64,000 bases of DNA, taken from assembly GCF_001238295.1 (NCBI RefSeq), contig NZ_LGXZ01000001.1, forward strand, positions 310,001 to 374,000. Direction: 5' to 3'. Made by a program: the position numbers and the translations under genes. Source of the DNA: Ruegeria sp. 6PALISEP08 (lineage in GTDB: Bacteria > Pseudomonadota > Alphaproteobacteria > Rhodobacterales > Rhodobacteraceae). Every line of letters begins with the position of its first letter. Position 1 is the stretch's first letter. Under the pieces are notes generated by a model. That model saw only the letters and a program-made list of their open reading frames with translations. It was not told where the DNA came from and did not search any database. This document shows, in pieces, positions 37,379-46,822 of this stretch.

Positions 37379-37687
37379 ATGTCAGATGCATTGGACCAAC
37401 GGGTATTCCTGAATGGCCATATTGACGTGCCGCCCGACCGGCTTGAAGACGTGCGGGCAGCCTTGCCGCTTCACATCGCTCTCACGCGCGCGGAAGAGGG
37501 CTGCTTGTCTTTCGAAGTTGTGGAAGATCAGACAACGCCCGGGCGGTTTACTGTGTCAGAGGTGTTTGTGACGCAAGCGGCCTTTGACGCACATCAGGCA
37601 CGGGCCAAGGCGTCAGACTGGTTTCAGGTCACACAGGGAATACCCCGCAACTACACGATAGGAACGGCTGCGGATCGAGCGCGTTAA
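37379..37687 (+). CDS. Antibiotic biosynthesis monooxygenase-like (ABM) protein
   Basis: 102 residues. Typical ABM-domain pattern of a small dimeric alpha/beta barrel: RVFLNGHIDVPPDRLEDV, TRAEEGCLSFEVVEDQ and FTVSEVFVTQAAFDAHQA. Family members range from quinol monooxygenases to proteins of unknown role, so no reaction is assigned. It lies 20 bp after hflX and may be the last gene of that operon. It is convergent with the next gene, with a single base between them. Confidence 0.75.
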   Translation: MSDALDQRVFLNGHIDVPPDRLEDVRAALPLHIALTRAEEGCLSFEVVEDQTTPGRFTVSEVFVTQAAFDAHQARAKASDWFQVTQGIPRNYTIGTAADRAR

Positions 37688-37688
37688 G

Positions 37689-38084
37689 CTATTTGCCGTC
37701 AATCTGGTGTTGGTAGTCATCCGCGTCGAACCAGCCCAGCGATGACTTTACAAGATAGTCTGACGTCAATTCCCACTCTTCCCAACCACGCGCGACAACG
37801 TGATTGCCAGTTTCGGCGTGGTGCCCTTCTAGGGTCCAAACAAAAATCGCATGAGATCCGGCCCATCGCATCATATCGCAACGGACCTCAAGATCAGGGA
37901 AGTCGGCGTAAAAGCCACGAGCCATATCGGCAATCGCTGCGCGCCCTTCTATGGGGTCGCCCCGATTGATCGTGATTTGACCGTCAGGTGCAAAGAAACC
38001 GGCAACTGCGTCACCGTCGCCGGAACTCCACGCAATTGCGTAATCGCGAGCAAGATTATTTAGGACATCTCGAATACTGGCCAT
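37689..38084 (-). CDS. SnoaL-like/NTF2-fold protein
   Basis: 131 residues. The pattern DVLNNLARDYAIAWSSGDGDAV, FFAPDGQITINRGDPIEGR, IFVWTLEGHHAETGN and a final SSLGWFDADDYQHQI fits the cone-shaped NTF2/SnoaL fold used by many polyketide cyclases and isomerases. No catalytic residue can be fixed. It stands alone, convergent with the ABM gene. Confidence 0.75.
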   Translation of the reverse strand: MASIRDVLNNLARDYAIAWSSGDGDAVAGFFAPDGQITINRGDPIEGRAAIADMARGFYADFPDLEVRCDMMRWAGSHAIFVWTLEGHHAETGNHVVARGWEEWELTSDYLVKSSLGWFDADDYQHQIDGK

Positions 38085-38130
38085 ATTCGCCCCCCCCCCT
38101 TTGGTCCCACATAATCGGTGGAATGATCAT

Positions 38131-38176
38131 AGGCGAAAAAGGCGCAAGGTGCCACGACGCCCCGGAAATCGGGGCG
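38131..38176 (-). terminator. Possible terminator after the penicillin acylase-like gene
   Basis: On the minus strand a 7-bp stem CGCCCCG/CGGGGCG (38176-38158) follows the acylase stop by about 20 bases; a second, weaker G/C-rich fold precedes a short T run at 38140-38136. Weak evidence. Confidence 0.35.
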
Positions 38177-38197
38177 AGGAGTTGCCGATTAGGCGGA

Positions 38198-40660
38198 TTA
38201 TCGCGGGATCAGATTGGTCACGCCAACCGCAGCAGCGCGGGCCAGATCAAGGTCCAATGACATGGGGATATACTCGCCACGTCGCCACAGTTGCGCCTGA
38301 TCGTCATAGTAGCGCGACAGGAAGTGCCCCGATTGACCGGTCGCGGTGATAAAGACCGAGCTGTTGGGATCGGCAAAGTCGTAAACCCCGCGATACCCGG
38401 CGCCGTGGACATTCTGGAACGGGTCGGGGCCTTCGCCCAAGGTGCGCCCACGCAGCAGCGTGTTGTCGCCACCGCTGGTCGACTGGCGGATATTCACGAA
38501 ATAGCGCAGGACAGGCACGTCACCCAGAACCGGATGATCGTGTGTGGCTTGATGCGCATCGCCCCAGCGCAGGGATTCCAGCGCGCTGCCATAGCGCTCG
38601 GAAATCCAGATCAGGGCGTCATCCAGCGCCAGCCGGGCCATTTCAGTGCACGTCTCAACAGGGGCGCTCTGCCGTACATCGCACCATACGCTTGCTCCGT
38701 CGATATCGCGATAAACCCGCTCGATGAATAGCGGCTCAACGTGTTTGTATTCGCTGGCCAACGGTCCAAGCTCATCCGCGATCAGGCGGATTTGAAGGGC
38801 GCGCAGCCATGCCGCATAGATCAGCGGCTCGGGCAGGTGTTCGTTCATCTCACCATTCCAGTCCGCCAACAGCGACAAGGCGATCTGGCGCTGTCGTTCT
38901 GGTGTGCCCTCGGGGGCCGACGCGCCAGTGAACCATAAATCCGCGCCGATCAATGGCAACAAGGACCGTGCCGTGAAACTGACGGTATCAAGCTGCGCTT
39001 CAATAAAGCTGTCGCGGGTATGGACCTCACGGGATTGCATCAGGCGGTCCCAGCGGTGCACGCGTTGTGTATCGCCCCATTCGTAAGACACATGGTTGGG
39101 GAAAGGGCGGTCGATAATCTTGTTGTTCGTATTGCCCAGAATGCCGCCGACCGGAGCAACAAATTCGGGATTGTCCGCATAGGGCAGACGGCCCTGCCAG
39201 CGGTTCACCTCGATCCAGCCGGGTGTCGGAATGCGACCGCGGCTTTGGTTTCGCACGTCCCGCGCGGGCATAGCGCCAATCAGCTTCATGCCGATGGTGT
39301 TCCGGTCCACCAGCGAAAGGTTCTGCGACGGGGCAATGAATTGCTCGCCCGCCCGGATGGCCTGACGCACGTTATCCGCGTTCATCAGCGCCATGGAAGC
39401 GGTCATCGAGGTGTCGCGCGGGCTTAGCGCCGTCCAGGACAGAGACGCCACATGGCCGGGCGGAGTAATAGTTTCCAGCTTGTAATCTGTGCCGGGCAGG
39501 ACCGGGCCGTTTTCCGTCCAGCGCAGGGTCAGTGTGACGGGCGCTTCATCTTTTATGGCGATGATTGAAGGGCGGGTCTGAAACTCTTTGTAACCGTCAG
39601 GGGTCAGGTATTCCTCGGGGTTATCCGGGTTCAGCTGCTCAATGTGCAGATCCTGATCATCCAGATAAGACGAGGTCAGCCCCCATCCCAAGCGGTCGCT
39701 GCGTCCGGTCATGATGGCGGGTACGCCGGGGATCGAAGCCCCGATCACGCCGCCATTTTCCAGGCCGAGATGCGCCAGATACCACACTCCGGGCGCAGTG
39801 AAGCCCAGATGCGGGTCGTTGGCCAGCAATGTGCCACCGCTTGCTGACCGCGATGGGGCAGCGGTCCAGGCGTTTGAGGCGCCGGCCAAACCGCGTTTGG
39901 GAAGCGGAGAGAGGGAGGTCGAAGGTGCATCCGTGCCAGCCGCAAAGCGTGGCAGATTGGGGAACAGGGACGCATATTCCGGCAGGGCGGCGATACCAGG
40001 TCCGGGGACGTCAGGCAGGATGTCGGCCAGACGCTCGGGGTTGTTCAATATCAAAGAGGTGCGGGCGCGCAGAACCTCATCGGACAGGTGGCCCGATAGT
40101 TGCAAGGCCATCAGCTTGATGACCGCAAGGCTGTCACCCGGTTGCCAGGGAGAGACGGGGGCATTGAACAGGAACATTTCAGGCGCACCGCGTCCCAGTG
40201 CCTCTTCGTTGATTTCAGTCAGTCTTGCATTGACCCCGGCCGCATAAGCCCGCAAGGCGGTTTTGGTATAGTCATCCTGCACTTCGACCGATCGATGGGC
40301 GAGGCCATAAAGGTCAAGCCGCCGCAGCAACTTGTCGATGCGCAGGGTGCGCGGACCAAATACTTCGGACAGGCGGCCTTGCGCGGTACGGCGCATCACG
40401 GTCATTTGCCATAGCCGGTCCTGCGCATGGGCGTATCCCAGTCCAAAGAAAACATCCGGATCAGTCTGGCCCAGAATGTGCGGCACGTTGGCCGTGTCGC
40501 GCACGATCTCGACCGGGGCGGTCAGGCCGTCAACTTCAAGGGTCTGGTCGTAATCCGGCAGGGATTGGCTGGCCAGGAAATAGACAAGGCCTATCGCGGC
40601 GAGGATCAGAAAAATCAGACCCGACGCGATGCTCACCAGCCAGCGGAAAACAAGACCCAT
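38198..40660 (-). CDS. Penicillin acylase family N-terminal nucleophile hydrolase
   Basis: 820-residue precursor. An N-terminal hydrophobic segment (about 5-30) directs export or anchors it. After an alpha-chain region and a linker, the nucleophile is Ser262 in GASNAW, where autocleavage exposes the serine of the beta chain; the typical LLANDPHLGF follows. The family includes penicillin, cephalosporin and acyl-homoserine-lactone acylases, so quorum-signal degradation is a reasonable but unproven role. It is preceded by a strong terminator after the SYLF gene. Confidence 0.9.
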   Translation of the reverse strand: MGLVFRWLVSIASGLIFLILAAIGLVYFLASQSLPDYDQTLEVDGLTAPVEIVRDTANVPHILGQTDPDVFFGLGYAHAQDRLWQMTVMRRTAQGRLSEVFGPRTLRIDKLLRRLDLYGLAHRSVEVQDDYTKTALRAYAAGVNARLTEINEEALGRGAPEMFLFNAPVSPWQPGDSLAVIKLMALQLSGHLSDEVLRARTSLILNNPERLADILPDVPGPGIAALPEYASLFPNLPRFAAGTDAPSTSLSPLPKRGLAGASNAWTAAPSRSASGGTLLANDPHLGFTAPGVWYLAHLGLENGGVIGASIPGVPAIMTGRSDRLGWGLTSSYLDDQDLHIEQLNPDNPEEYLTPDGYKEFQTRPSIIAIKDEAPVTLTLRWTENGPVLPGTDYKLETITPPGHVASLSWTALSPRDTSMTASMALMNADNVRQAIRAGEQFIAPSQNLSLVDRNTIGMKLIGAMPARDVRNQSRGRIPTPGWIEVNRWQGRLPYADNPEFVAPVGGILGNTNNKIIDRPFPNHVSYEWGDTQRVHRWDRLMQSREVHTRDSFIEAQLDTVSFTARSLLPLIGADLWFTGASAPEGTPERQRQIALSLLADWNGEMNEHLPEPLIYAAWLRALQIRLIADELGPLASEYKHVEPLFIERVYRDIDGASVWCDVRQSAPVETCTEMARLALDDALIWISERYGSALESLRWGDAHQATHDHPVLGDVPVLRYFVNIRQSTSGGDNTLLRGRTLGEGPDPFQNVHGAGYRGVYDFADPNSSVFITATGQSGHFLSRYYDDQAQLWRRGEYIPMSLDLDLARAAAVGVTNLIPR

Positions 40661-40772
40661 TACTGCCCCATATTATCGTTCGGATGAAGGTTGTTCAGAG
40701 ATTAGAGGATGGTCGGTCGGACCGAAAGGGGAACGCGGCAAGAACCTGCTTGGAAACGCTTATAAATAATTG

Positions 40773-40801
40773 CCCCGCCGCAGTATTGTGCTGCGACGGG
40801 G
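40773..40801 (-). terminator. Stem-loop terminator downstream of the SYLF gene
   Basis: CCCCGCCGCAG (40773-40783) and CTGCGACGGGG (40791-40801) form an 11-bp stem with one mismatch and a 7-nt loop. An A/T-rich stretch follows on the minus strand. It is 30 bp after the SYLF stop and before the acylase gene. Confidence 0.65.
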
Positions 40802-40830
40802 GCCATGTGCGGGGGAAGTGGTAATCCGGT

Positions 40831-41406
40831 TTATGGAATGATGCGCGTGTATTTTGTGCCTTCGACGGTCGCGCCGAATTTCAGACCGGCCTGACCAAAG
40901 ACTGCCGCCAGCACCGGCGAACGCAGTGTTGTTGTGTCCGTGGACAAGGAATTCCCAGTTGCGTCAACCACATATCCAATATCGGCGCCCGCTGTCCATC
41001 CGCTGGAACGGCGGAAATCGTTTAGCGCATCTTCAGTCATGAAGAACAGGACATGCGCATATTGCTGCGCGCCAAATTGCAGGCCGGCGGATCCGGAAAT
41101 TGCGGAATAGTAATCGACAGTCGCCCCGTTGATGCGCAGCGCGCCTTGGCCGTAGGCACCCCCAAAGATGATCAATCCGGCGTCGGTGATCAGGGGCATA
41201 ACCAACATCCCGTTGGCTTTGTTTGCGATCTCAACCGTGTTGGGATATTTCGCGTACATCTCCGTCAGCGTGGCGTCGACGCGGGCGTCGATTGATGCCG
41301 CGTTCGAATTGCCGACGCCGTTGCCGCAGGCGGTTGTCAGGGTCAGACCTGCCATGCCAAAGGCAAAGCCGCGACGGCTCAGTCGGGGGGAAGGGGAACT
41401 GCTCAT
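40831..41406 (-). CDS. SYLF-domain lipid-binding lipoprotein with a Tat signal
   Basis: 191 residues. The N-terminus has a twin-arginine motif SRRGFAF followed by a hydrophobic core and a lipobox-like TTAC, so it is probably exported folded by the TatABC system and lipidated. The SYLF (Ysc84-like) domain follows, with the glycine-rich GGAYGQGALRINGATVDYYS and SAGLQFGAQQY patterns. SYLF domains bind phosphoinositides in eukaryotes; the bacterial role is not settled. Confidence 0.85.
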   Translation of the reverse strand: MSSSPSPRLSRRGFAFGMAGLTLTTACGNGVGNSNAASIDARVDATLTEMYAKYPNTVEIANKANGMLVMPLITDAGLIIFGGAYGQGALRINGATVDYYSAISGSAGLQFGAQQYAHVLFFMTEDALNDFRRSSGWTAGADIGYVVDATGNSLSTDTTTLRSPVLAAVFGQAGLKFGATVEGTKYTRIIP

Positions 41407-41551
41407 GGTTTTTATGTCTCTGTAACTGTGCCTGATGTTGTCGGGTCATCCCGATCTTGTTGGCAAGGATACGCCGATTAGGGTCATGTGTCACGGGAAA
41501 GCTGCCCGACAACGCGGATTCGTCGGCGAAAAATTGCGACTCTTTGGGGTT

Positions 41552-42550
41552 TTAGCCCTGAAGGATGCGCGCAACTTGCGGCGAGAAATAGGTCAGAATG
41601 CCGTCGCATCCGGCGCGCTTGAAGGCCAGAAGACTTTCCAGCATCACCTTGTCTCCATCAATCCAGCCATTCTGCGCCGCCGCCTGAATCATCGCGTATT
41701 CGCCGGATACCTGATAGGCATAAGTCGGCGCGCCAAAGCTGTCTTTCACCCGGCGGCAAATATCCAGATAAGGCATCCCCGGTTTGATCATCACCATATC
41801 CGCGCCCTCGGTCAGGTCGCGCTCGATCAGGCGCAACGCTTCGTCCGAGTTGGCCGGGTCCATCTGATAGGTCTTCTTGTCACCGGTCAGCGCGCCCGAA
41901 GCGCCGACTGCGTCCCGGAAGGGGCCATAAAAAGCGCTGGCATACTTTGCAGCATAGCTGAGGATCATCACGTTGTGATGGCCCGCGTGTTCCAGTGCGC
42001 GGCGCATTTCTCCGATCCGGCCGTCCATCATATCTGACGGGCCGATAATATCTGCACCGGCATCGGCCTGAGCGAGAGTCATCTTGACCAATGCCTCGAC
42101 GGTCTGATCATTCACGATCTCTCCGTCGACAACGTACCCGTCATGGCCATTGATGTTGTAGGGGTCCAGCGCCACATCGGTCATCACCGCAATATCCGGA
42201 GCCGCCGCCTTTATCGCCCGGATCGCCCGATTCGACAGGTTGTCGGGGTTCCAGGCTTCTGCACAGTCTTCGGTTTTCAGCGCAGAATCCGTGTAGGGAA
42301 AGATGCAAATCGCGGGGATTCCAAGCGCTTGCGCCTCGACCGCGGCTTTGGCAATCATATCCACCGACCGGCGCACCACGCCCGGCATCGAAGGCACCGG
42401 TTCTTCAATTCCTTCACCATCGCGCACAAAGACCGGCCAGATCAGATCGTCCGTAGTCAATGTGTTTTCGCGCACCAGTCCACGAATTGCCTCGGATTGA
42501 CGGGCCCGCCGAAAGCGAGTCAGGGGAAAGGGGGCAATGGTCGGTTTCAT
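41552..42550 (-). CDS. hemB: Delta-aminolevulinic acid dehydratase (porphobilinogen synthase)
   Basis: Condenses two aminolevulinate molecules to porphobilinogen in tetrapyrrole synthesis, 332 residues. The Schiff-base lysines are Lys202 (SYAAKYASAFYGPF) and Lys256 (MVMIKPGMPY). The metal segment reads DVALDPYNINGHDG, with Asp in place of the cysteine triad of zinc enzymes, so it belongs to the magnesium-dependent class described in Rhodobacter relatives. It is divergent from the membrane protein gene at 42616. Confidence 0.96.
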   Translation of the reverse strand: MKPTIAPFPLTRFRRARQSEAIRGLVRENTLTTDDLIWPVFVRDGEGIEEPVPSMPGVVRRSVDMIAKAAVEAQALGIPAICIFPYTDSALKTEDCAEAWNPDNLSNRAIRAIKAAAPDIAVMTDVALDPYNINGHDGYVVDGEIVNDQTVEALVKMTLAQADAGADIIGPSDMMDGRIGEMRRALEHAGHHNVMILSYAAKYASAFYGPFRDAVGASGALTGDKKTYQMDPANSDEALRLIERDLTEGADMVMIKPGMPYLDICRRVKDSFGAPTYAYQVSGEYAMIQAAAQNGWIDGDKVMLESLLAFKRAGCDGILTYFSPQVARILQG

Positions 42551-42615
42551 GGCGTGTTCTCCTTGAACATTCCAGCATTGGGTGGCATGAATTTACAAAG
42601 GTCTCAAGGGTATCA

Positions 42616-43194
42616 ATGGACGCGCCGCCGCGATATACCCCCCTGAGTTGTTTGAATAAAGGGTTGGGTTTGGACTGGTATTCTTCGATCTTTGAATTCA
42701 TCGACATGCGCAGCTTTTCGAATCTGTGGTACTGGATTGTACTGGCGGTGGTCTGGTCGTCAGCCAGCCATTGGGTGATGGGTATCCCGTATGACCTGGT
42801 GGTGCGTGCGCGACGGATCGGCGGTCAGGTTGAGATCGATCTTCTGGACATCGTGCGCATCCACACGAACCGGATATTGCTGATCGTCGACATGTCGGGC
42901 ACTATCCTTCTGGCGTTTGTGTGTTTCTTACTCACGGGTTTGGCAACGCTGGGCTTTTATTACGAAGTCGAATTTGCCCAAGCGGTGTTTTTGTTGGTGT
43001 TCCCGATGACATTGGTTCTGCTGGTGAACATTTCGCAGGCACGACGCCTGCGGCGACAAGAGCTAACGCTTGAGACCGTTTCCAAGACCATTTCCCGCTG
43101 CAGGCTATATACCCAGATCATCGGCATGATCTCGATACTGGTCACTTCGTTCTGGGGCATGTATCAGAACATTTCGATTGGTGTTCTTGGGTAG
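42616..43194 (+). CDS. Membrane protein of unknown function upstream of mfd
   Basis: 192 residues from the ATG at 42616, which has AAGGG five bases before it. A TTG at 42670 (LDWYSSIFEFIDMRS) is a credible alternative. Four hydrophobic segments lie near residues 35-50, 90-115, 120-142 and 170-190. The loop WVMGIPYDLVVRARRIGGQVE is well formed, but I recognise no family. It precedes mfd by 21 bp and may be co-transcribed with it. Confidence 0.65.
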   Translation: MDAPPRYTPLSCLNKGLGLDWYSSIFEFIDMRSFSNLWYWIVLAVVWSSASHWVMGIPYDLVVRARRIGGQVEIDLLDIVRIHTNRILLIVDMSGTILLAFVCFLLTGLATLGFYYEVEFAQAVFLLVFPMTLVLLVNISQARRLRRQELTLETVSKTISRCRLYTQIIGMISILVTSFWGMYQNISIGVLG

Positions 43195-43215
43195 CAAAAT
43201 CTGAAAGGCGAGGCG

Positions 43216-46200
43216 ATGAAGGCTCCGAACCACGTGACAGTTGGCGGCGCCCCCGAAGGGTTTGACGCACAGCTTGTGCTGAACGAAATCGCCCGCAGCG
43301 ATGGGCCAGTGGCCCATGTCGCACGTGATGACAAACGGATGGAAGCGATGCGCGCTGCGCTGGCCTTCTTTGCCCCCGACATGCCGGTCTTTGTGTTTCC
43401 GGGTTGGGATTGCCTTCCTTATGACCGGGTATCGCCGAATGCGGATATTTCGGCGGCAAGGGTGGCCACGCTGGCGGCATTAGTCCACCAGATGCCGAAG
43501 AAGTTCGTATTGCTGACCACGCTCAATGCCGCCACCCAACGTGTGCCGGCGCGTGAGGTTTTGCGCGAGGCGGCGTTTACCGCCCGTGTTGATCAGCGCA
43601 TCGATGAGACCGCGCTCAGGAATTTTCTGGTGCGCATGGGGTTCACTCAAAGTCCCACGGTGATGGAGCCCGGCGACTATGCCATTCGCGGTGGCATCAT
43701 CGACATTTTTCCTCCCGGAGAATCCGGCCCCGTTCGTCTGGACCTGTTCGGAGACGTTCTGGACGGCGCGCGCCGTTTTGATCCGGTGTCTCAGCGCACG
43801 ACCGAAAAGCTGGATGTGGTTGAGCTTGCGCCTGTGTCCGAGGTCATTCTGGACGAGGCCGCCATCACCCGATTCCGCCAGAACTATCGCATCGAATTTG
43901 GCGCGGCAGGCACAGATGATCCGCTCTACGAAGCAGTCAGCGCGGGTCGTAAGCACCAGGGTATTGAACACTGGCTGCCGTTTTTTCACGACAAACTTGA
44001 GACGCTGTTTGACTATCTTCCGGACGCCACGATCACCCTTGATGATCAGGTCACGCCTGCGCGATTGGCGCGGTGGGACACGATTGTCGATCAGTATGAA
44101 ACCCGGCGTCTGGCGCTGGAAAACCGGTCCCGTATGGATACGGTTTACAAACCCACCCCCCCGGGTCTGTTGTACCTCGATGATACCGCTTGGGAGGCGG
44201 CGGTCGCAGATCGCCGGGTGATGCAGTTCAACCCCTTGCCGCAGGCCTCTGGCCCCGGAGTCATTGACGCGGGTGGTCGGATCGGGCGCAACTTTGCCCC
44301 GGAACGCCAGCAGGAAAACATCAGCCTGTTCGGCGCTTTAGTCAGCCACATCACAGCCAAGCTCGACAAAGGCCCGGTGCTGATCGCCTCTTATTCAGAA
44401 GGCGCGCGCGAACGTCTGACCGGTTTGATCGAGGATGAAGGTCTGGCCGAGGCCATACCTGTGTCCAATGGCACCCGCATCGGCAAGCGTGGTTTGCATT
44501 TGGCCGTCTGGGCGCTGGAGCATGGGTTTGAAACCCCGGGTCTGACGGTCATTGCCGAACAGGATGTTCTGGGTGATCGCCTGATCCGCCAACCCAAGAA
44601 GCGCCGCAAAGCTGAAAACTTCCTGACAGAAACGCAATCGCTCACTCCAGGCGATCTGGTTGTGCATGTGGACCACGGGATCGGGCGCTACTTGGGGATG
44701 GAGGTCGTCACCGCAGCTGGTGCCGCTCATGAATGCCTGCTGTTGGAATATGCCGAGCGGGCCAAGCTGTACCTGCCGGTGGAGAACATCGAGCTTCTGT
44801 CGAAATACGGCCATGACGAAGGGCTGTTGGATCGTCTGGGTGGCGGCGCGTGGCAGGCCAAGAAAGCCAAGCTGAAAGAGCGCATTCGAGAGATGGCGGA
44901 TAAGCTGATCCGCATCGCGGCGGAACGCGCCCTGCGAAAAGCCCCGGTCATAGACCCGCCACCCCACGCGTGGGAGGAATTCAGCGCGCGCTTCCCGTAT
45001 CAGGAAACCGACGACCAGTTGCGCGCGATCTCGGATGTAATGGAAGACATCCATTCAGGCGCACCGATGGATCGCCTGATCTGCGGCGATGTGGGCTTTG
45101 GCAAGACCGAGGTGGCGATGCGCGCCGCCTTTGTCGCCGCCATGTCGGGCGCTCAGGTGGCCGTCGTCGCGCCAACTACCCTGTTGGCGCGCCAGCACGC
45201 GGCAAGTTTCAAGGAACGGTTCCGTGGCTTCCCGCTGGAGGTGCGGCAACTGTCGCGTTTTGTTTCCGCGAAAGAGGCGCAGCAAACCCGCGATGGGCTG
45301 GCACGCGGCACTGTGGACATCGTGATCGGTACCCATGCGCTGCTGGCCAAGGGCATCCGTTTCAACAATCTGGGTCTGCTGATCATCGATGAAGAACAGC
45401 ATTTTGGTGTGGGCCATAAAGAACGGTTGAAGCAACTGCGCAGCGACATCCACGTTCTGACTTTGACCGCGACCCCAATTCCACGGACATTGCAATTGTC
45501 TCTGACCGGCGTGCGCGATCTGTCGATCATCGGCACGCCGCCCATCGACCGGCTTGCGATCCGTACCTATGTCAGCGAGTTCGATGCCGTCACGATCCGA
45601 GAGGCGCTGCTGCGTGAACACTATCGTGGCGGTCAGAGTTTTTATGTTGTGCCCCGCATCTCGGACTTACCTGAAATCGAAGACTTCCTGAAAAGCCAAC
45701 TGCCGGAACTGACCTATGTGGTCGCCCATGGTCAGATGGCGGCGGGCGAGCTCGACGACCGCATGAACGCGTTCTACGACGGCAGGTATGACGTGTTGCT
45801 GGCCACGACCATTGTCGAAAGCGGGCTGGATATACCCACCGCAAACACCATGGTCGTGCACCGGGCGGATATGTTCGGACTGGCGCAGCTCTATCAGATT
45901 CGGGGTCGGGTGGGGCGTTCGAAAACGCGTGCCTATGCATACCTGACCACCAAGCCGCGCCAGAAACTGACCGCGACTGCCGAGAAACGCCTGCGGGTAC
46001 TGGGGTCGCTGGACACACTGGGGGCCGGGTTCACACTGGCTTCTCAGGACTTGGATATCCGTGGTGCGGGCAACCTGCTGGGCGAGGAACAGTCCGGCCA
46101 GATGCGCGATGTAGGCTATGAGCTTTATCAGTCAATGCTGGAAGAGGCGATTGCCAAGATCAAAGCGGGTGAGATGGAGGGGTTGTCAGATGCAGACGAT

Positions 46201-46674
46201 CAATGGGCCCCGCAGATCAACCTAGGCGTGCCGGTTCTGATCCCCGAAGACTACGTTCCCGATCTGGATGTGCGTCTGGGTCTTTATCGTCGTCTGTCAT
46301 CGCTCTCGACCAAGGTTGAACTGGAGGGTTTTGCTGCCGAGTTGATTGATCGGTTCGGGAAGTTGCCGAAAGAGGTCAACACGCTGATGCTGGTCGTTCG
46401 CATCAAGGCCATGTGCAAACGCGCCGGAATTGCCAAACTGGACGGTGGCCCGAAGGGCGCGACGATCCAGTTTCACAATGACAAGTTTGCTTCGCCTCAG
46501 GGGTTGGTCGAATTCATCCAGAACCAACGGGGCATGGCCAAGGTCAAGGACAACAAAATCGTGGTGCGTCGTGATTGGAAAAAGGACAGCGACAAAATCA
46601 AAGGTGCCTTTGCTATTGCGCGCGACCTTGCTGAGAAAGTGATCGCAGAAAAGAAAAAGGCCAAGGCTGGTTGA
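43216..46674 (+). CDS. mfd: Transcription-repair coupling factor Mfd
   Basis: Translocase that removes stalled RNA polymerase and recruits UvrA, 1152 residues. In order: UvrB-homology region (about 1-350), the RNA-polymerase-interacting CarD-like domain (about 475-550, PGDLVVHVDHGIGRYLG), the RecG-like motor with Walker A GDVGFGKTE near 623-631 and box II DEEQHFG, and the C-terminal TRCF domain. The length is usual. An inverted repeat pair follows its stop. Confidence 0.97.
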   Translation: MKAPNHVTVGGAPEGFDAQLVLNEIARSDGPVAHVARDDKRMEAMRAALAFFAPDMPVFVFPGWDCLPYDRVSPNADISAARVATLAALVHQMPKKFVLLTTLNAATQRVPAREVLREAAFTARVDQRIDETALRNFLVRMGFTQSPTVMEPGDYAIRGGIIDIFPPGESGPVRLDLFGDVLDGARRFDPVSQRTTEKLDVVELAPVSEVILDEAAITRFRQNYRIEFGAAGTDDPLYEAVSAGRKHQGIEHWLPFFHDKLETLFDYLPDATITLDDQVTPARLARWDTIVDQYETRRLALENRSRMDTVYKPTPPGLLYLDDTAWEAAVADRRVMQFNPLPQASGPGVIDAGGRIGRNFAPERQQENISLFGALVSHITAKLDKGPVLIASYSEGARERLTGLIEDEGLAEAIPVSNGTRIGKRGLHLAVWALEHGFETPGLTVIAEQDVLGDRLIRQPKKRRKAENFLTETQSLTPGDLVVHVDHGIGRYLGMEVVTAAGAAHECLLLEYAERAKLYLPVENIELLSKYGHDEGLLDRLGGGAWQAKKAKLKERIREMADKLIRIAAERALRKAPVIDPPPHAWEEFSARFPYQETDDQLRAISDVMEDIHSGAPMDRLICGDVGFGKTEVAMRAAFVAAMSGAQVAVVAPTTLLARQHAASFKERFRGFPLEVRQLSRFVSAKEAQQTRDGLARGTVDIVIGTHALLAKGIRFNNLGLLIIDEEQHFGVGHKERLKQLRSDIHVLTLTATPIPRTLQLSLTGVRDLSIIGTPPIDRLAIRTYVSEFDAVTIREALLREHYRGGQSFYVVPRISDLPEIEDFLKSQLPELTYVVAHGQMAAGELDDRMNAFYDGRYDVLLATTIVESGLDIPTANTMVVHRADMFGLAQLYQIRGRVGRSKTRAYAYLTTKPRQKLTATAEKRLRVLGSLDTLGAGFTLASQDLDIRGAGNLLGEEQSGQMRDVGYELYQSMLEEAIAKIKAGEMEGLSDADDQWAPQINLGVPVLIPEDYVPDLDVRLGLYRRLSSLSTKVELEGFAAELIDRFGKLPKEVNTLMLVVRIKAMCKRAGIAKLDGGPKGATIQFHNDKFASPQGLVEFIQNQRGMAKVKDNKIVVRRDWKKDSDKIKGAFAIARDLAEKVIAEKKKAKAG

Positions 46675-46684
46675 GATGGCGGAA

Positions 46685-46747
46685 GGGGGCTCTGCCCCCG
46701 CTGCGCGTCCCGCGCATCTCCCCCGTGATATTTGCGGCCAGATGAAG
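46685..46747 (+). repeat. Interspersed hairpin-tail element, copy C (plus an extra hairpin)
   Basis: A perfect hairpin GGGGGC/GCCCCC (46685-46699) is followed by a second, T-GCGCG / CGCGC-A (46702-46716), then a tail at 46718-46747 with CCCCCGTGATATTT and GCCAGATGAAG. The stem differs from copies A and B yet stays paired. It follows mfd and faces copy D. Confidence 0.75.
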
Positions 46748-46760
46748 AAGCGGATCCCAG

Positions 46761-46811
46761 CTTCATCTGGCTAAAAATATCCCCGCCGGAGGCATCGCGC
46801 GGCAGCGCGAT
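46761..46811 (-). repeat. Interspersed hairpin-tail element, copy D
   Basis: On the minus strand: hairpin ATCGCGC (46811-46805) / GCGCGAT (46800-46794), then GCCTCCGGCGGGG, ATATTTTTA and GCCAGATGAAG ending at 46761. With copy C it forms a palindrome: an 11-bp perfect match (46737-46747 with 46761-46771) extended after a 3-nt internal loop by GATATTT/AAATATC. It lies after the TPR gene. Confidence 0.8.
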
Positions 46812-46822
46812 TTTAAAACACG

